Shown here one piece after another: positions 43,844-52,419 of a DNA stretch of 64,000 bases. The stretch is taken from positions 3,782,001-3,846,000 of the forward strand of contig NZ_JQLI01000008.1 of assembly GCF_000744095.1 (NCBI RefSeq), read 5' to 3'. The position numbers were made by a program, and so were the translations under genes. The notes under the pieces were generated by a model that did no database searches, had not been told where the DNA came from, and saw only the letters and a program-made list of their open reading frames with translations. Each line of letters opens with the position of its first letter. The stretch's first letter is position 1. This DNA is from Cupriavidus necator A5-1 (GTDB lineage Bacteria > Pseudomonadota > Gammaproteobacteria > Burkholderiales > Burkholderiaceae).

Positions 43844-44559
43844 TCGCCCTTCACCTCACGCACCACGGCCGGCAGCCCGCCCGGCACGCCGAGGGACAGC
43901 CAGCGCCCGGCATCATGGTTGAGCGTGATCGTGCGTGCGCGCACCCGGGCCGGGTCGATGCCGGCCCGGGTCGCCCACTGGCGGATGCGCACATCGTCCT
44001 GGCGGCTGCCGACCATATAGACATCGAAGGCCGTGCCCGCCGCCTGCAACTGGCGCACGCGCTGGTCGCACGGCGCGCAGTCGGCCTTGACGAAGACGGC
44101 CAGGCGACCGGAGCCCCTGTTGCCGGCGCTAGGTGCCTGTGCACCCGGCAGATTGACGCGCTGCTGGCCCGGGTAGAGGCGCTTCCAAGCCGCGTCGTAG
44201 GCCCGCTGGTAGGCGAGCGTCTTATCCACGCGCCGTGACTCGGCCTGAACCTGCAGCTCGGCGTAGTGGTCGCGCTCCTCGGCGCTGCGCGCCTCGATGC
44301 CCAGGGCCGTGAGCGGATCAAGGTTGGGGGAATAGATACCCAGCGGCCCATGCATCAGTTGCCGGTAGCGCGCCCATTCCTCGGGACGCAGCCCCCAATC
44401 CTTGGCCTGGCGCTCGTTGAGCGCGGCGTCGGCGCTGTTCAGTACCTGGCTCTGGACTACGCGGGAGGTCGCCAGCGGCGCCGCCTGTGCGTATGCGCGG
44501 GGTAAGCCGGCAGCCAGGAACATGGCAAGAACAGCCCCAGGCAGCCAATCTTGCTTCAT
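43828..44559 (-). CDS. ICE conjugation protein, PFL_4693/TIGR03759 family
   Basis: A 243-aa exported protein with signal peptide (VLAMFLAAGLPRAYAQA). The N-terminal half has WGLRPEEWARYRQLMHGPLG; the C-terminal half is thioredoxin-like with a CAPC motif (KADCAPCDQRVRQLQ). It may take part in disulphide chemistry of the T4SS. GGAG precedes the ATG. Confidence 0.82.
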   Translation of the reverse strand: MKQDWLPGAVLAMFLAAGLPRAYAQAAPLATSRVVQSQVLNSADAALNERQAKDWGLRPEEWARYRQLMHGPLGIYSPNLDPLTALGIEARSAEERDHYAELQVQAESRRVDKTLAYQRAYDAAWKRLYPGQQRVNLPGAQAPSAGNRGSGRLAVFVKADCAPCDQRVRQLQAAGTAFDVYMVGSRQDDVRIRQWATRAGIDPARVRARTITLNHDAGRWLSLGVPGGLPAVVREVKGEWQRQ

Positions 44560-44568
44560 GGCCCGCTC

Positions 44569-45222
44569 CTACGGAATCGCGATGCGCAGCGTGTGGCCGT
44601 CGATGCGGAACACGGCGTCACGCGTTTCGATGGACTGGAGGCGCCAGGCGCCCAGGGTGTCGCCCTCGCGAAGCAGCCGCACGTCGCGCACCGAAGCTGC
44701 GCCGCGCGCCACGACGGACAGGAAGCGCTCTCCACCGCGCAGCTCCAGGCCGACGACGTTGAACGGCGGCTCGGGCACCTTGGGCTTGGGAGGTTCAGCG
44801 GCGCGCCTGGGTGCCACGGCCACGGTGGGTGCGGCCCTCTTCAGGCGATCCTCGATGGCGCCGACGCGCGCCTGCAACGCCTGCACCTCGCTGGCGCGGT
44901 CATCGGCGGTATGAGCCTGCTCGACACGCGCCAGGCGCTCGTCCAGCGCTTGGCGCGTGGCGTCGAGGTCGGCCTGGGTGACGGGCTTGGGCTGACGCTT
45001 GACGGCCTCGGCCTGCGCTTCCAGATCGTCGACGCGGCTCGCCAATGCCTGGACATGGGCATCTCGGGCGCTGTCGCGGCTCTGATCGGTGAGACGCGAC
45101 AACCCGACGCTGTTGACGATCGTCAGCGCGCTGACGAACAGCAGCCAGACGCCCGCGGCGATCCAGGGCCAGCGTGCCCGCCCTTCGCGGTCGGACGGGG
45201 CCGGAATGTTCGGGACGTTCAT
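44569..45222 (-). CDS. ICE membrane protein with coiled-coil, unknown family
   Basis: A 217-aa protein with one N-terminal helix (WPWIAAGVWLLFVSALTIVN), a coiled-coil at about residues 45-115 (HVQALASRVDDLEAQAEAVK, LDATRQALDERLARVEQ) and a C-terminal beta-rich part (VVGLELRGGERFLSVVARGA). It sits between the PilL and TIGR03759 genes. Function unknown; topology suggests an envelope-spanning accessory protein. Confidence 0.72.
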   Translation of the reverse strand: MNVPNIPAPSDREGRARWPWIAAGVWLLFVSALTIVNSVGLSRLTDQSRDSARDAHVQALASRVDDLEAQAEAVKRQPKPVTQADLDATRQALDERLARVEQAHTADDRASEVQALQARVGAIEDRLKRAAPTVAVAPRRAAEPPKPKVPEPPFNVVGLELRGGERFLSVVARGAASVRDVRLLREGDTLGAWRLQSIETRDAVFRIDGHTLRIAIP

Positions 45223-45268
45223 GGTTGCACCTGCGGAGTGTCGGTGCGCTCGACGTATTCGGCGCGAT

Positions 45269-45811
45269 TCACAGCCGGTGCCCCGCCGGGGGGGTGGTAA
45301 TGGGCGCCACCTCGTGCTTGAAGCAGACCTGGCGGGAGGTGTCATCGACCGCCATATCCCACGCCGGACCAGCGAGGGTCAGCAGCGCATCGCGCAGGAC
45401 CAGCGGCCCCAACCGCAGATGGGCAGCAGGCAACGGCAGCGTGTACAGCCTTGCAGCCTCCAAGTCCTCGCACAGCCGGTAGCCCGAGCGCTGGAGGACG
45501 TGGCGCATGGCGTCGCCAACCGTGGTGTCGAGCGCAGGCGGGATGGTGATTTCCACGACCTGCTGCATCAGGTCGCGCTGCGCCGGCTCCGGCACCAGTT
45601 CGACCAAGGTGTAGCGCCCGTAGCGGTAGACGGGCACCGGGCCGGCTGGCGTCTCCATAGCGGACATCGGCGCCTGGGGCCGCTCGCGTGTGCTGGGCGT
45701 CTGCGTCAGATCCGGCGGTGGTACCGTGGTCGCACAGCCCGTGGCGAGGATGGCCCCTGCCAGCCCGGCGAGACAGGTAAGAGGGCGAAGGGAACAGGTG
45801 GACAGTCGCAT
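45269..45811 (-). CDS. PilL N-terminal domain lipoprotein (TIGR03748)
   Basis: A 180-aa lipoprotein with lipobox AILATGCAT. The body carries PVYRYGRYTLVELVPEPAQR and TVGDAMRHVLQRSGYRLCED, the pattern of the PilL N-terminal domain found at the head of this ICE gene block. It probably acts in the outer membrane with the mating pilus. It is the first gene of the intact T4SS stretch; damaged genes follow upstream. Confidence 0.78.
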   Translation of the reverse strand: MRLSTCSLRPLTCLAGLAGAILATGCATTVPPPDLTQTPSTRERPQAPMSAMETPAGPVPVYRYGRYTLVELVPEPAQRDLMQQVVEITIPPALDTTVGDAMRHVLQRSGYRLCEDLEAARLYTLPLPAAHLRLGPLVLRDALLTLAGPAWDMAVDDTSRQVCFKHEVAPITTPPAGHRL

Positions 45812-45879
45812 TTGAATCGGCTCCCCGAAACATGGAGCCTTTACCTTCGCCTCACTCGATGCCAATGGCAGCACCAAAT

Positions 45880-46080
45880 GGGAAACACACTGCCACCGGA
45901 TTGGCGATGCCAGCAGGCGGCATCGAGGCTGAACACCCTCGCCGGCACGCTTCTCCTTGGAGTAGGTGGAGGTGTCGGTCCACAGGTCGCCCAGGCGCAA
46001 ACCGATCATCACTTTCTTCTCGGCGTCGACCGCTTGGATGCAGCGACGGCGACGCCCCCGGAGCTGCGCTTCACGAACCC
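45880..46080 (-). pseudogene. DUF3577 gene remnant
   Basis: The minus strand encodes RRCIQAVDAEKKVMIGLRLG followed by DLWTDTSTYSKEK, which matches the middle of DUF3577/STY4534-type ICE replication proteins. The expected N-terminal half and the end are not in frame. The rest of 45812-46234 contains no gene. Confidence 0.6.
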
Positions 46081-46234
46081 GTTGCGCGCGTGTCGAAACA
46101 CACGTGCGAGACGTCGTCGCTGGAACCGTGGTGATCTCCTCTGGTGATGCGCAGATGCGATCCACTGGATCGATCTGGGCAACAACAGCGGCAAGAAAAA
46201 ATGGGCCCCCGATCGGGGGCCGCGGATGATACGG

Positions 46235-46599
46235 TCAGCCACCGTTGGACGTGGAAGCCACTGCCTGCAACGACAGATGCGTGGCGGTAGCGGACACCTC
46301 AAGGTCGCCCTCGCCGTGCTGGATGATGGCGAAGACCCGATCCTGCGGATCGAAGAACTCGGCGAAATCGTCACCGCCAAACTCGGCGCGCCCCAGCTCC
46401 CACCAGTCATCGAACGCATCGACGTCCGGGTTGCAGCCAATGGCATAGGCGACGGCCTTCTGCCGCCCATCGGGCCGACGCTCGCCGCGCTCGGCCAGGA
46501 AGTACACGCCCTGGTCCTTGACCAGGATGATGCGACATGGTTGACCACCGCTTCGGCGAGCACGGGCCGCAGGTCCGAGCCTTTGAATCGAACAGACAT
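46235..46599 (-). pseudogene. DUF3085 gene with a frameshift
   Basis: It begins MSVRFKGSDLRPVLAEAVVN and should continue RIILVKDQGVYFLAERGERR, but one base is missing near 46540, so the two parts are in different frames. The remainder (DAFDDWWELGRAEFGGDDFA) is intact to the stop at 46235. DUF3085 proteins are small ICE/plasmid proteins of unknown function. A sequencing error is possible. Confidence 0.65.
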
Positions 46600-46629
46600 G
46601 GGTGTGATCTCCAGAGAAAGGAATGAGAA

Positions 46630-46652
46630 GCCCCCGTCGCGAGGACGGGGGC
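46630..46652 (-). terminator. GC-rich hairpin between two maintenance genes
   Basis: GCCCCCGTC (46630-46638) pairs perfectly with GACGGGGGC (46644-46652). It lies between the stop at 46662 and the DUF3085 start. There is no T-run, so it may attenuate or stabilise rather than terminate. Confidence 0.4.
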
Positions 46653-46661
46653 GCATGGCAG

Positions 46662-47456
46662 TCAGTTCTGGACAGGTTTGCGAGCGGACAGGCAATGCAC
46701 GCGGATGAGACGCCAGTTCCCGTCGTCGATCAGCTGCTCCAACGTCTCGCCCAGGGTGTCAAAGAACACTTCGTCGACCCGTTCGACCAGCTCGCCGTCG
46801 CGGCGTAGCTCCACCGCGTAGAGGTCGTCGCCGCGCTCGTAGAGCACAGTGACATGCCCCTGGAACTTCGCCGAGGACACGGTGAAGCCGATGGCCGGTG
46901 GCGTCGCGATGTCGTCGGGTAGAGGATCCACCCAGGTAAAGTCCCGCGCGCCGGCATCCACCAGCATGTGGGTGATGCGGCGAAAGCCGTCGGGTGCTGG
47001 CAACTGTTCCAGTTGCTGGATCAGCGCCTGCAGCTCGGAGCAGCGCGGCTCGGGAATCGGCAGCTTCGCCAGCGCGCAGCCGAGCACGTATCGTTTAACC
47101 GTGTAGGGTTGGCCCTCGGCGGTGAACTCCGTGCTCTCCTCGGGCGTATCCGCGCGCAGGCCGTCGAAACGGCGTCTGGCGTAGGGCTCGACCTGGACCT
47201 TGGCGCCCTCGTCGGGCTCCTCGGTCACGAGCGATCGATCGAGTACCGCGAACTCAGCCCGACCCGTCTTGACAACAATGACCTCGTCGGTCTTGGCGAT
47301 CACCTTGCCCTCAAAGGGCTTCGGATCGATATGGAAGCCCAGCGTCGAAACCTTGGGCTGGCCATCGAAGATGTTGAACTTGAAGCTGCGGACGTTGGAA
47401 GGCACGTGGCCGCGCACCAGCGTCGGCATCTGTGCGCGGATGGCTTGGGTATCCAT
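46662..47456 (-). CDS. Conserved ICE protein of unknown function
   Basis: A 264-aa soluble protein beginning MDTQAIRAQMPTLVRGHVPS. No signal peptide or known motif is seen. The N-terminal half is beta-rich (SFKFNIFDGQPKVSTLGFHI); the rest carries charged helices (LQALIQQLEQLPAPDGFRRI). Similar genes are regular members of ICEclc-class maintenance blocks. AAGGAG precedes the ATG at 47456. It is preceded by a structured leader shared with radC. Confidence 0.7.
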   Translation of the reverse strand: MDTQAIRAQMPTLVRGHVPSNVRSFKFNIFDGQPKVSTLGFHIDPKPFEGKVIAKTDEVIVVKTGRAEFAVLDRSLVTEEPDEGAKVQVEPYARRRFDGLRADTPEESTEFTAEGQPYTVKRYVLGCALAKLPIPEPRCSELQALIQQLEQLPAPDGFRRITHMLVDAGARDFTWVDPLPDDIATPPAIGFTVSSAKFQGHVTVLYERGDDLYAVELRRDGELVERVDEVFFDTLGETLEQLIDDGNWRLIRVHCLSARKPVQN

Positions 47457-47640
47457 GGGTGAACTCCTTGTAGCAACCAAGGGACTCCCGCCCGCAAGGG
47501 AGGTATGTCCCTTGCAGGTGAATGGACGCTGGATGCGTCCGACGATAGAAGAAGACCGGAACGGCGAGCCGGACCGCAGTCTTTAAGGTCTCGACTGCCT
47601 GGGCATGCTGCTGGCAACACCAGCGGACATCGGACCAGCC
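47457..47640 (-). promoter_or_regulatory. Structured leader (repeat copy 3)
   Basis: On the minus strand: ATGCCCAGGCAGTC, then CCTTAAAGACTGCGG, CGGCTCG, and a stem near the start codon (CAAGGGA...TCCCTTG). It parallels the leaders before radC and at 48290-48480. Confidence 0.45.
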
Positions 47641-47738
47641 TGCGGCAAGCATCCGCGCGTGTCGCGACAAAATCGGCACCCCGCCGCCACCTCGTTAGAA
47701 TAGAAGGAGCCCCGTGCGGGGCTCAAAGGGGAAAGGCC

Positions 47739-47998
47739 CTATTCATCGTCGTACAAGGGCAGTCCGTCCAGCACCTGCGCGTCTGCATCGAAGATCAGCA
47801 TGCGCACGTCGGCGGCGTCAGCCAGATGCAGCGCCTCCACGAGGGATTCCGGCATCCGCTTCTTGCGATGCTGCTGCCGCAACCATCGATGTCCACGCTG
47901 CGCTTCCAGGCCTCGAAGAATGCCTGTGGCGCATTGGCGAAGCGCCGTTCTTCCGGCGCGAGCCGATCAAGCACGTCTTGATGCAAAGACTCGTTTAT
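47739..47998 (-). pseudogene. Small ICE gene, start lost and frameshifted
   Basis: SLHQDVLDRLAPEERRFANA, then PQAFFEAWKRSVDI, is followed in another frame by MPESLVEALHLADAADVRML and IFDADAQVLDGLPLYDDE. The codon after the ribosome site GGAGGGG is ATA (47998) rather than ATG. It is probably the remnant of a short conserved ICE protein (DUF5983-like end, tentative). Confidence 0.5.
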
Positions 47999-48021
47999 GA
48001 CACCCCTCCAGGTGATCGGGA

Positions 48022-48283
48022 TCAGGGATGGGTCCGCTGTTGCCAGCGACCCGTCGCCAGGGCGAGGTCTGCCGCCTGCTGCGAGCGGAAATACTCGACG
48101 GACTCACACGATACCGGCCCTTCACGGTCGGCAGTGCCGATGTAGTAGCCGGCGGCGCTGAGGAGCACCTGCAGGGGCAGGGGCAGGCGCTTGCCCGTGT
48201 AGGGCCTGGCCAGATAGCCGATAGACGCGGCACGGGCCTGTGCCGGCGCTCAGGGGCGCCGATGCGATAGCAAGGGACATGGC
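48022..48283 (-). pseudogene. Small ICE gene with a frameshift
   Basis: An ATG at 48283 opens a frame (MSLAIASAPLSAG) that does not connect with the conserved-looking C-terminal part in another frame (YLARPYTGKRLPLPLQVLLS, AAGYYIGTADREGP), which stops at 48022. Family not recognised with certainty. Confidence 0.45.
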
Positions 48284-48289
48284 TTCTAC

Positions 48290-48480
48290 TGGCGGAAGGA
48301 CCGGGAGCCCCACGCCCTGACGGGAGCGGAAACGTCCCGAAGGGTTGAGGAAAGAAGCATCGGCGTCGGGAAGACGCTCGTCCGCGGTGGGCGATGCGAT
48401 GCGGGCTGGTTCGATCCACGCGGCGATCACGCGTTGCAGCCTTGAAGATCGGAGCTGCCTGGGCATGGCGCTGACGGTGG
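48290..48480 (-). promoter_or_regulatory. Structured leader (repeat copy 2)
   Basis: The minus strand carries ATGCCCAGGCAGC, GATCTTCAAGGCTGC and GATCGAACC, closely matching the radC leader, and then hairpin-forming GGGCGTGGGGCTCCC before the damaged gene at 48283. Confidence 0.45.
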
Positions 48481-49083
48481 TCAGCAGCGCATGGCCTCAG
48501 CATGGTCGCGAAGCCATGCCCGGGTCGCGCGCCAAACCGCATCGTGTTCGTGCCGCTTTGTGCCGGCGCGGCGCCTTTTTTTCTGATCAGGCAAAGAACA
48601 ACAGGCCGAAAGCACGAAGCCTTCAGCCTTGGACGAAGAGACCACCTGTGGGCTGTCGCAGTCCTGGCCGTTGTCAAAGCCGTGTGCTGCACCAGCAGTC
48701 GCACTCGACCCGTATCGTGGCTGGGGTCGACATCCTTCGGCACACATCCGCGCACAAAGGGAGCCCGTTGTTCCACCGGCGGGCACCGGCAACGAATACC
48801 GGCGACCCGATGGGTCTCCTGGCGGCTCGCTGCGGCACAGGCCGGCCAGCCGCCAGGAGACCCACCGCCATCGACGGAAGCACCTGGATCAATGGAACCG
48901 CGCCGAGCGCGGTCTGCCGAAGAATGGCCTTCTCGCCTCGCATGTCCATGACAGCACCGCGAGGCGCGCGCACCGTTGCAGAAGGTGACATGCGCTGGGA
49001 TATCCCGCGGGATGCGGGAGCTTGGCCCCACCGTCGAATGCGGCCGGAGTGGCGCAGGGATTCGTGGGCGTCAGCGTGCCCTG
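48481..49083. other. Debris between the maintenance genes and ssb
   Basis: About 600 bp without a convincing gene. A type IA topoisomerase gene would be expected here in ICEclc-class elements; only its zinc-ribbon end seems to survive, fused to ssb. Confidence 0.4.
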
Positions 49084-49743
49084 TTATGACGACCTGGAAG
49101 ATGCACACCGCCTGCGCGATGCGCCGCGCTGCCCCTCCGAGGTCTCGATCGGCTGCGTTCCCTTGCAGTCCGGGTAGCGGCTGCATGGATAGAAGCCGCC
49201 GCTCTTGCCGGTGCGCTGGCGCATGGGCGCGCCACACTGAGGACACGGCGGCGATGGCGCCAACATGATGGCGAGCGTCGCGCCGCTGTACTGCTGCACG
49301 AGCTGCGCCACCCAGGCGGATTGCTTGGGCGACAAAGGCGTCGCGGTTGTCGAGAACAGCGACGACTGGCGGCCGGCGGGCTTGGCGCTCAGCGTCACGG
49401 CGTCGACGCGGTACCGCAGGATGCCCACGCGCCGGGCGTCGACCTTGAACGTGACGCGCTCGTTCTTGTTGGCATCCTCCCCTTTGTCTCGAACCGTACG
49501 ACCCTCGACCAGCACCCGCATGCCATTCTGGTACAGCGTCTTCGAGTGCTCGGCATCGCGGTGCCGCAGTTCCACCGGCGCCCAGAAGCCGCCGCGGCCC
49601 TCCTCGCCGTCCTTGCGTGGGATCGGGTTGTCGAAATAGACGTTCAGGCGCAGCAGCCGGCGCAGCTCGCGATTGCCATTGGGGAATTCGCGGTCGTCCG
49701 GCGCAGAACCGATGTTGCCCTCGCCGACGAAGTGTGTGCTCAT
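49084..49743 (-). CDS. ssb: Single-stranded DNA-binding protein fused to a topoisomerase-type zinc ribbon
   Basis: 219 aa. Residues 1-118 form an OB-fold SSB of the ICE type (GNIGSAPDDREFPNG, LLRLNVYFDNPIP, WAPVELRHRDAEH, MRVLVEGRTV). Residues 138-196 carry SPKQSAWVAQLVQQYSG and a zinc ribbon with Cys167, Cys170, Cys187 and Cys193 (CPQCGAPMRQRTGKSGG, YPCSRYPDCKGT), as at the C-terminus of type IA topoisomerases. There is no acidic SSB tail. The joint suggests a deletion that fused ssb to the end of topB. It overlaps DUF3158 by 4 nt. Confidence 0.8.
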   Translation of the reverse strand: MSTHFVGEGNIGSAPDDREFPNGNRELRRLLRLNVYFDNPIPRKDGEEGRGGFWAPVELRHRDAEHSKTLYQNGMRVLVEGRTVRDKGEDANKNERVTFKVDARRVGILRYRVDAVTLSAKPAGRQSSLFSTTATPLSPKQSAWVAQLVQQYSGATLAIMLAPSPPCPQCGAPMRQRTGKSGGFYPCSRYPDCKGTQPIETSEGQRGASRRRCASSRSS

Positions 49744-50288
49744 GGTGAATCCTTGGGAATGATGGCAGCGAACGCGGCATGGCCATGGATACGCCGCAGG
49801 TGAATCGCCTCGGCCTGGGCCATCTTGTTGGCGCATTCCAGGGCGTGGCGGGCGATGCTATGGGTCAGGCTGATCTGCATGTTCAGCGCGATGCGCTGCA
49901 GCTCCATCGCATACAGGTCGTCGATCAGCGAGGCCGGTACTGCGGGCCGGCCGAGCAGCGATTCCCACAAGGCCACGCCCATGGATGAGCGGTCGAGATT
50001 GCGCCAGCGCAGGAAGGTCGTCCCTGCTCCAGTGGTTTGCTGGGCCAGTTGCACATCGAGGAGGCTGAATGGATAGGCTCTCGCCTGGGGCAGCACGCGC
50101 CGCTGTGCCAGGACGATCAAGCTATCGCGCAGCGCCAGGCACTGGCTGGCCCAGGCCTCCAGACTCCCCTTACCTTTAAAAGGTTGTAAAAGGCCTTTTA
50201 GGTAGCCTGCGTGTTCCAGTCGCTGGAAGTCCGCCTGTTCCAGCGCCGTGAAGCGCGTCGGCTGGACGGGAATGGTGGGTGCCGTCAT
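49740..50288 (-). CDS. DUF3158 family ICE protein
   Basis: A 182-aa soluble, largely helical protein (FTALEQADFQRLEHAGYLKG, SLEAWASQCLALRDSLIVLA) of the DUF3158 family, always found between TIGR03761 and ssb in this ICE class. Function unknown; probably in DNA processing or maintenance. It overlaps both neighbours by 4 nt. Confidence 0.82.
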   Translation of the reverse strand: MTAPTIPVQPTRFTALEQADFQRLEHAGYLKGLLQPFKGKGSLEAWASQCLALRDSLIVLAQRRVLPQARAYPFSLLDVQLAQQTTGAGTTFLRWRNLDRSSMGVALWESLLGRPAVPASLIDDLYAMELQRIALNMQISLTHSIARHALECANKMAQAEAIHLRRIHGHAAFAAIIPKDSP

Positions 50289-51061
50289 TCCGTCGCATCC
50301 TCGTCGCGTGCAACGGCGTCGGCTGGGCCATCAATGGTGTTGGAAGTCGGGTCCACCGCGGTGGGCGCGGCCGAGGATTCGGAGCGACCGTCCCGGCGCG
50401 CGACGGGTGGCGCAAAGCGCGAGCGGCGCGTGCCTTCGAGCACGTCCTGCGGCAGCTCGCCGAACTTCTCCACCGCCGCACGCGCCGCCTCGTTCTTCGC
50501 CGCGAAATCATCGCGCGTCGTGCCGGAGTAGCGATACTGCTGGGCTAGCGAAAACAGGCTGCGCATTGCGTGCGCGCCATCGTTGAGCCAGCGCTCCAGC
50601 GTGCTGCGGTCGATCAGCGCCGTGTGGTGAGCGAGGATCAGCTTGCGCGCGAGGTCATCGTAGTCGGCCAGCAAGTAGACGGCGGCGAAGCCGAGCTGGG
50701 CGTTGATGAACAGCGGCAGCTTCACCGGCTGCACGTTCAGGTTCTCGCCCAGGCTGAGCGCCGGAGGCACGCCGGCGAGCGCCTGGTCCACCTGTTCGCG
50801 CAGCGTCTGCAGACGCGTCTTGGTGTCGGCCAGCTTGTCCTCGATGCGCAGCATCCACCAGTCCGAGTAGGGATCGTCCTGCTCGGCGCCGCGCTTCATC
50901 TTGTTCATCATACTGATGTAGCCGTTGAGGCCGATGATGCCGGGACGCCCCTCGGCGGCGGCGCGGCCATGCCAGACGCGGGACGCGTGGTGGGTGTGCA
51001 GCGTCAGCGACATCGCGCTGCGCAACGATCCGAGATTCAGTTGCAGGGGTTCATTAGCCAT
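50285..51061 (-). CDS. ICE protein, PFL_4669/TIGR03761 family
   Basis: A 258-aa soluble protein beginning MANEPLQLNLGSLRSAMSLT. The family block RVWHGRAAAEGRPGIIGLNG and FINAQLGFAAVYLLADYDDL is intact; the C-terminal tail is low-complexity. Function unknown, probably replication or maintenance. The upstream region 51062-51150 holds a hairpin and GACGCCGATGC, resembling the repeated leaders. Confidence 0.83.
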   Translation of the reverse strand: MANEPLQLNLGSLRSAMSLTLHTHHASRVWHGRAAAEGRPGIIGLNGYISMMNKMKRGAEQDDPYSDWWMLRIEDKLADTKTRLQTLREQVDQALAGVPPALSLGENLNVQPVKLPLFINAQLGFAAVYLLADYDDLARKLILAHHTALIDRSTLERWLNDGAHAMRSLFSLAQQYRYSGTTRDDFAAKNEAARAAVEKFGELPQDVLEGTRRSRFAPPVARRDGRSESSAAPTAVDPTSNTIDGPADAVARDEDATE

Positions 51062-51167
51062 GGGGACGACTCGAGAAGAAGGAACGAGTCGCCAGCATCG
51101 GCGTCGGCCGGAAGGCCGTCAGTCAACAAACCGCAGCCCGAGCCTGCCCGCATTGTTCGACGCGGAG

Positions 51168-51214
51168 GGCCGGGTGTGCCAGCTATCCCCTGGGGATAGC
51201 TGGCACACCCGGCC
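51168..51214. repeat. 47-bp perfect palindrome
   Basis: 23-bp arms (GGCCGGGTGTGCCAGCTATCCCC and its exact complement) surround a single T at 51191. The central 17 bp (CTATCCCCTGGGGATAG) recur at 51504-51520. Confidence 0.85.
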
Positions 51215-51256
51215 AGTTCATGGAGCGCTCGCACAGCGCCATGCGCGCAGTGGGCG

Positions 51257-51440
51257 CTATACCTCTCGTGCCCAGTACCAGGCGGCCCGCTGACCATCCA
51301 CGTCTCGGTAGCGAAGCTCGAACAGCCGTCACTCATGTACCACCGCCGCCAACTGCTGCATCCGTACTTGGCGGGCAGTTGCTCGGCGCGTCCATCCATC
51401 GACGGCAAGTTCCCCGGCCACCTCGCGCAAAACGCGAACG
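51257..51440 (-). pseudogene. Small ICE gene with an internal stop
   Basis: One frame reads VLREVAGELAVDGWTRRATA then MQQLAAVVHE, a TGA, and RLFELRYRDVDGQRAAWYWA-REV before the TAG at 51257. Both halves look conserved, so the TGA is a nonsense mutation (or read-through codon). Family not named. Confidence 0.55.
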
Positions 51441-51503
51441 ATGCCGGCCACCGGCCAATACGACAGGCAGCAATCGAATGCAGTGGAAGGACGTCTGTTC
51501 CAA

Positions 51504-51520
51504 CTATCCCCTGGGGATAG
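51504..51520. repeat. Second copy of the palindrome core
   Basis: CTATCCCCTGGGGATAG, identical to the centre of the palindrome at 51168-51214. The 40 bases before it also resemble those before the first copy. Confidence 0.7.
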
Positions 51521-51800
51521 CGACCCTGAGGCCTGGGCAGCGCACGGCATCGAGCGCCAGGTAGGGGCGGAGCTGATCGTAGGTCGGGAACGCGCTCACA
51601 CCGCTGTCGTTGAGCTGCCGGCGGAACACCTCCTAGGCATTGCGTTCCAGCGGCGTCAGGCGCCGGTCGAGGAATCGCGCACGTGGCACGCTCTCGTGGC
51701 GGTTACCGTTGTAGAGGAAGCCGTCACTGCCCGGTCCGACCGCTTGGGTCGGTACTTGGTCCGATGCCAGTTCTCTCAGCGCCGAACAACGCCGACAGCG
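51510..51800 (-). pseudogene. STY4528-like ICE replication gene, truncated
   Basis: SDGFLYNGNRHESVPRARFL, then DRRLTPLERNA, a TAG where Trp is usual, EVFRRQLNDSGVSAFPTYDQ and LRPYLALDAVR. This is the N-terminal part of the STY4528-type proteins that normally follow DUF2857 in this class. It carries one nonsense codon, and the rest of the gene is missing past the palindrome core at 51504. Confidence 0.6.
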
Positions 51801-51843
51801 CTATGGGACCATCGCGCCGTGGTGCGCCGCCCGTCGCCATGGT

Positions 51844-52404
51844 CTACACCAGCCCCTCGTCGATCCAATTCCGTATCGCCGCCCAGACCACCGACATCGG
51901 CAACGTCAGGGTCTCGGCCAGGTCCATCGTCAGGCCCAGCATGGCCAGATCGTCGTCCAGCGCGATATGACGCTCGCTGACTCCGGCTTTCCAACGCTTC
52001 CACAGGATGGTGCCCTGTGCCTCGTCCAGCACCGGGTGCCGACCCTTGCGTTTGGGCAGCCCGAGAATGTCGCGACGCAGTGCGACTTCCTGATGCGTGA
52101 GGCCGTAGAAGCGGCTTACCATCTCCGTGCTCGCGCCCAGGCGCAGCATGCGATCCACCGTGGCGATTTCCTGCTCCACGTCATGTACCTGGCTCAGCAG
52201 CCGCTTCAGTACCTCGCGGTTGACCGAGACCGAACACCACGACACCGCGGCATTGACCAGCACACTGACCAGCGCCGGATGCTTGAGCGCCTCCAGCTCC
52301 TCCTCGCCGAAGCCCATCGCCTTGCAGCGACGCAATTGGCCATTGCGCAGATCGTGCAGCGCTTGGGCGATGACAGCCTGGTTGAGCGGATGAGGTGACG
52401 ACAT
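51844..52404 (-). CDS. DUF2857 family ICE protein
   Basis: A 186-aa soluble protein (AIAQALHDLRNGQLRRCKAM, GASTEMVSRFYGLTHQEVAL, RRDILGLPKRKGRHP) of the DUF2857 family, a constant partner of ParB in ICEclc-class elements. The middle contains a helix-turn-helix-like stretch, so DNA binding is plausible. GGGAGG precedes the ATG; 15 bp after parB. Confidence 0.82.
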   Translation of the reverse strand: MSSPHPLNQAVIAQALHDLRNGQLRRCKAMGFGEEELEALKHPALVSVLVNAAVSWCSVSVNREVLKRLLSQVHDVEQEIATVDRMLRLGASTEMVSRFYGLTHQEVALRRDILGLPKRKGRHPVLDEAQGTILWKRWKAGVSERHIALDDDLAMLGLTMDLAETLTLPMSVVWAAIRNWIDEGLV

Positions 52405-52419
52405 GGTGGCCTCCCGCCC

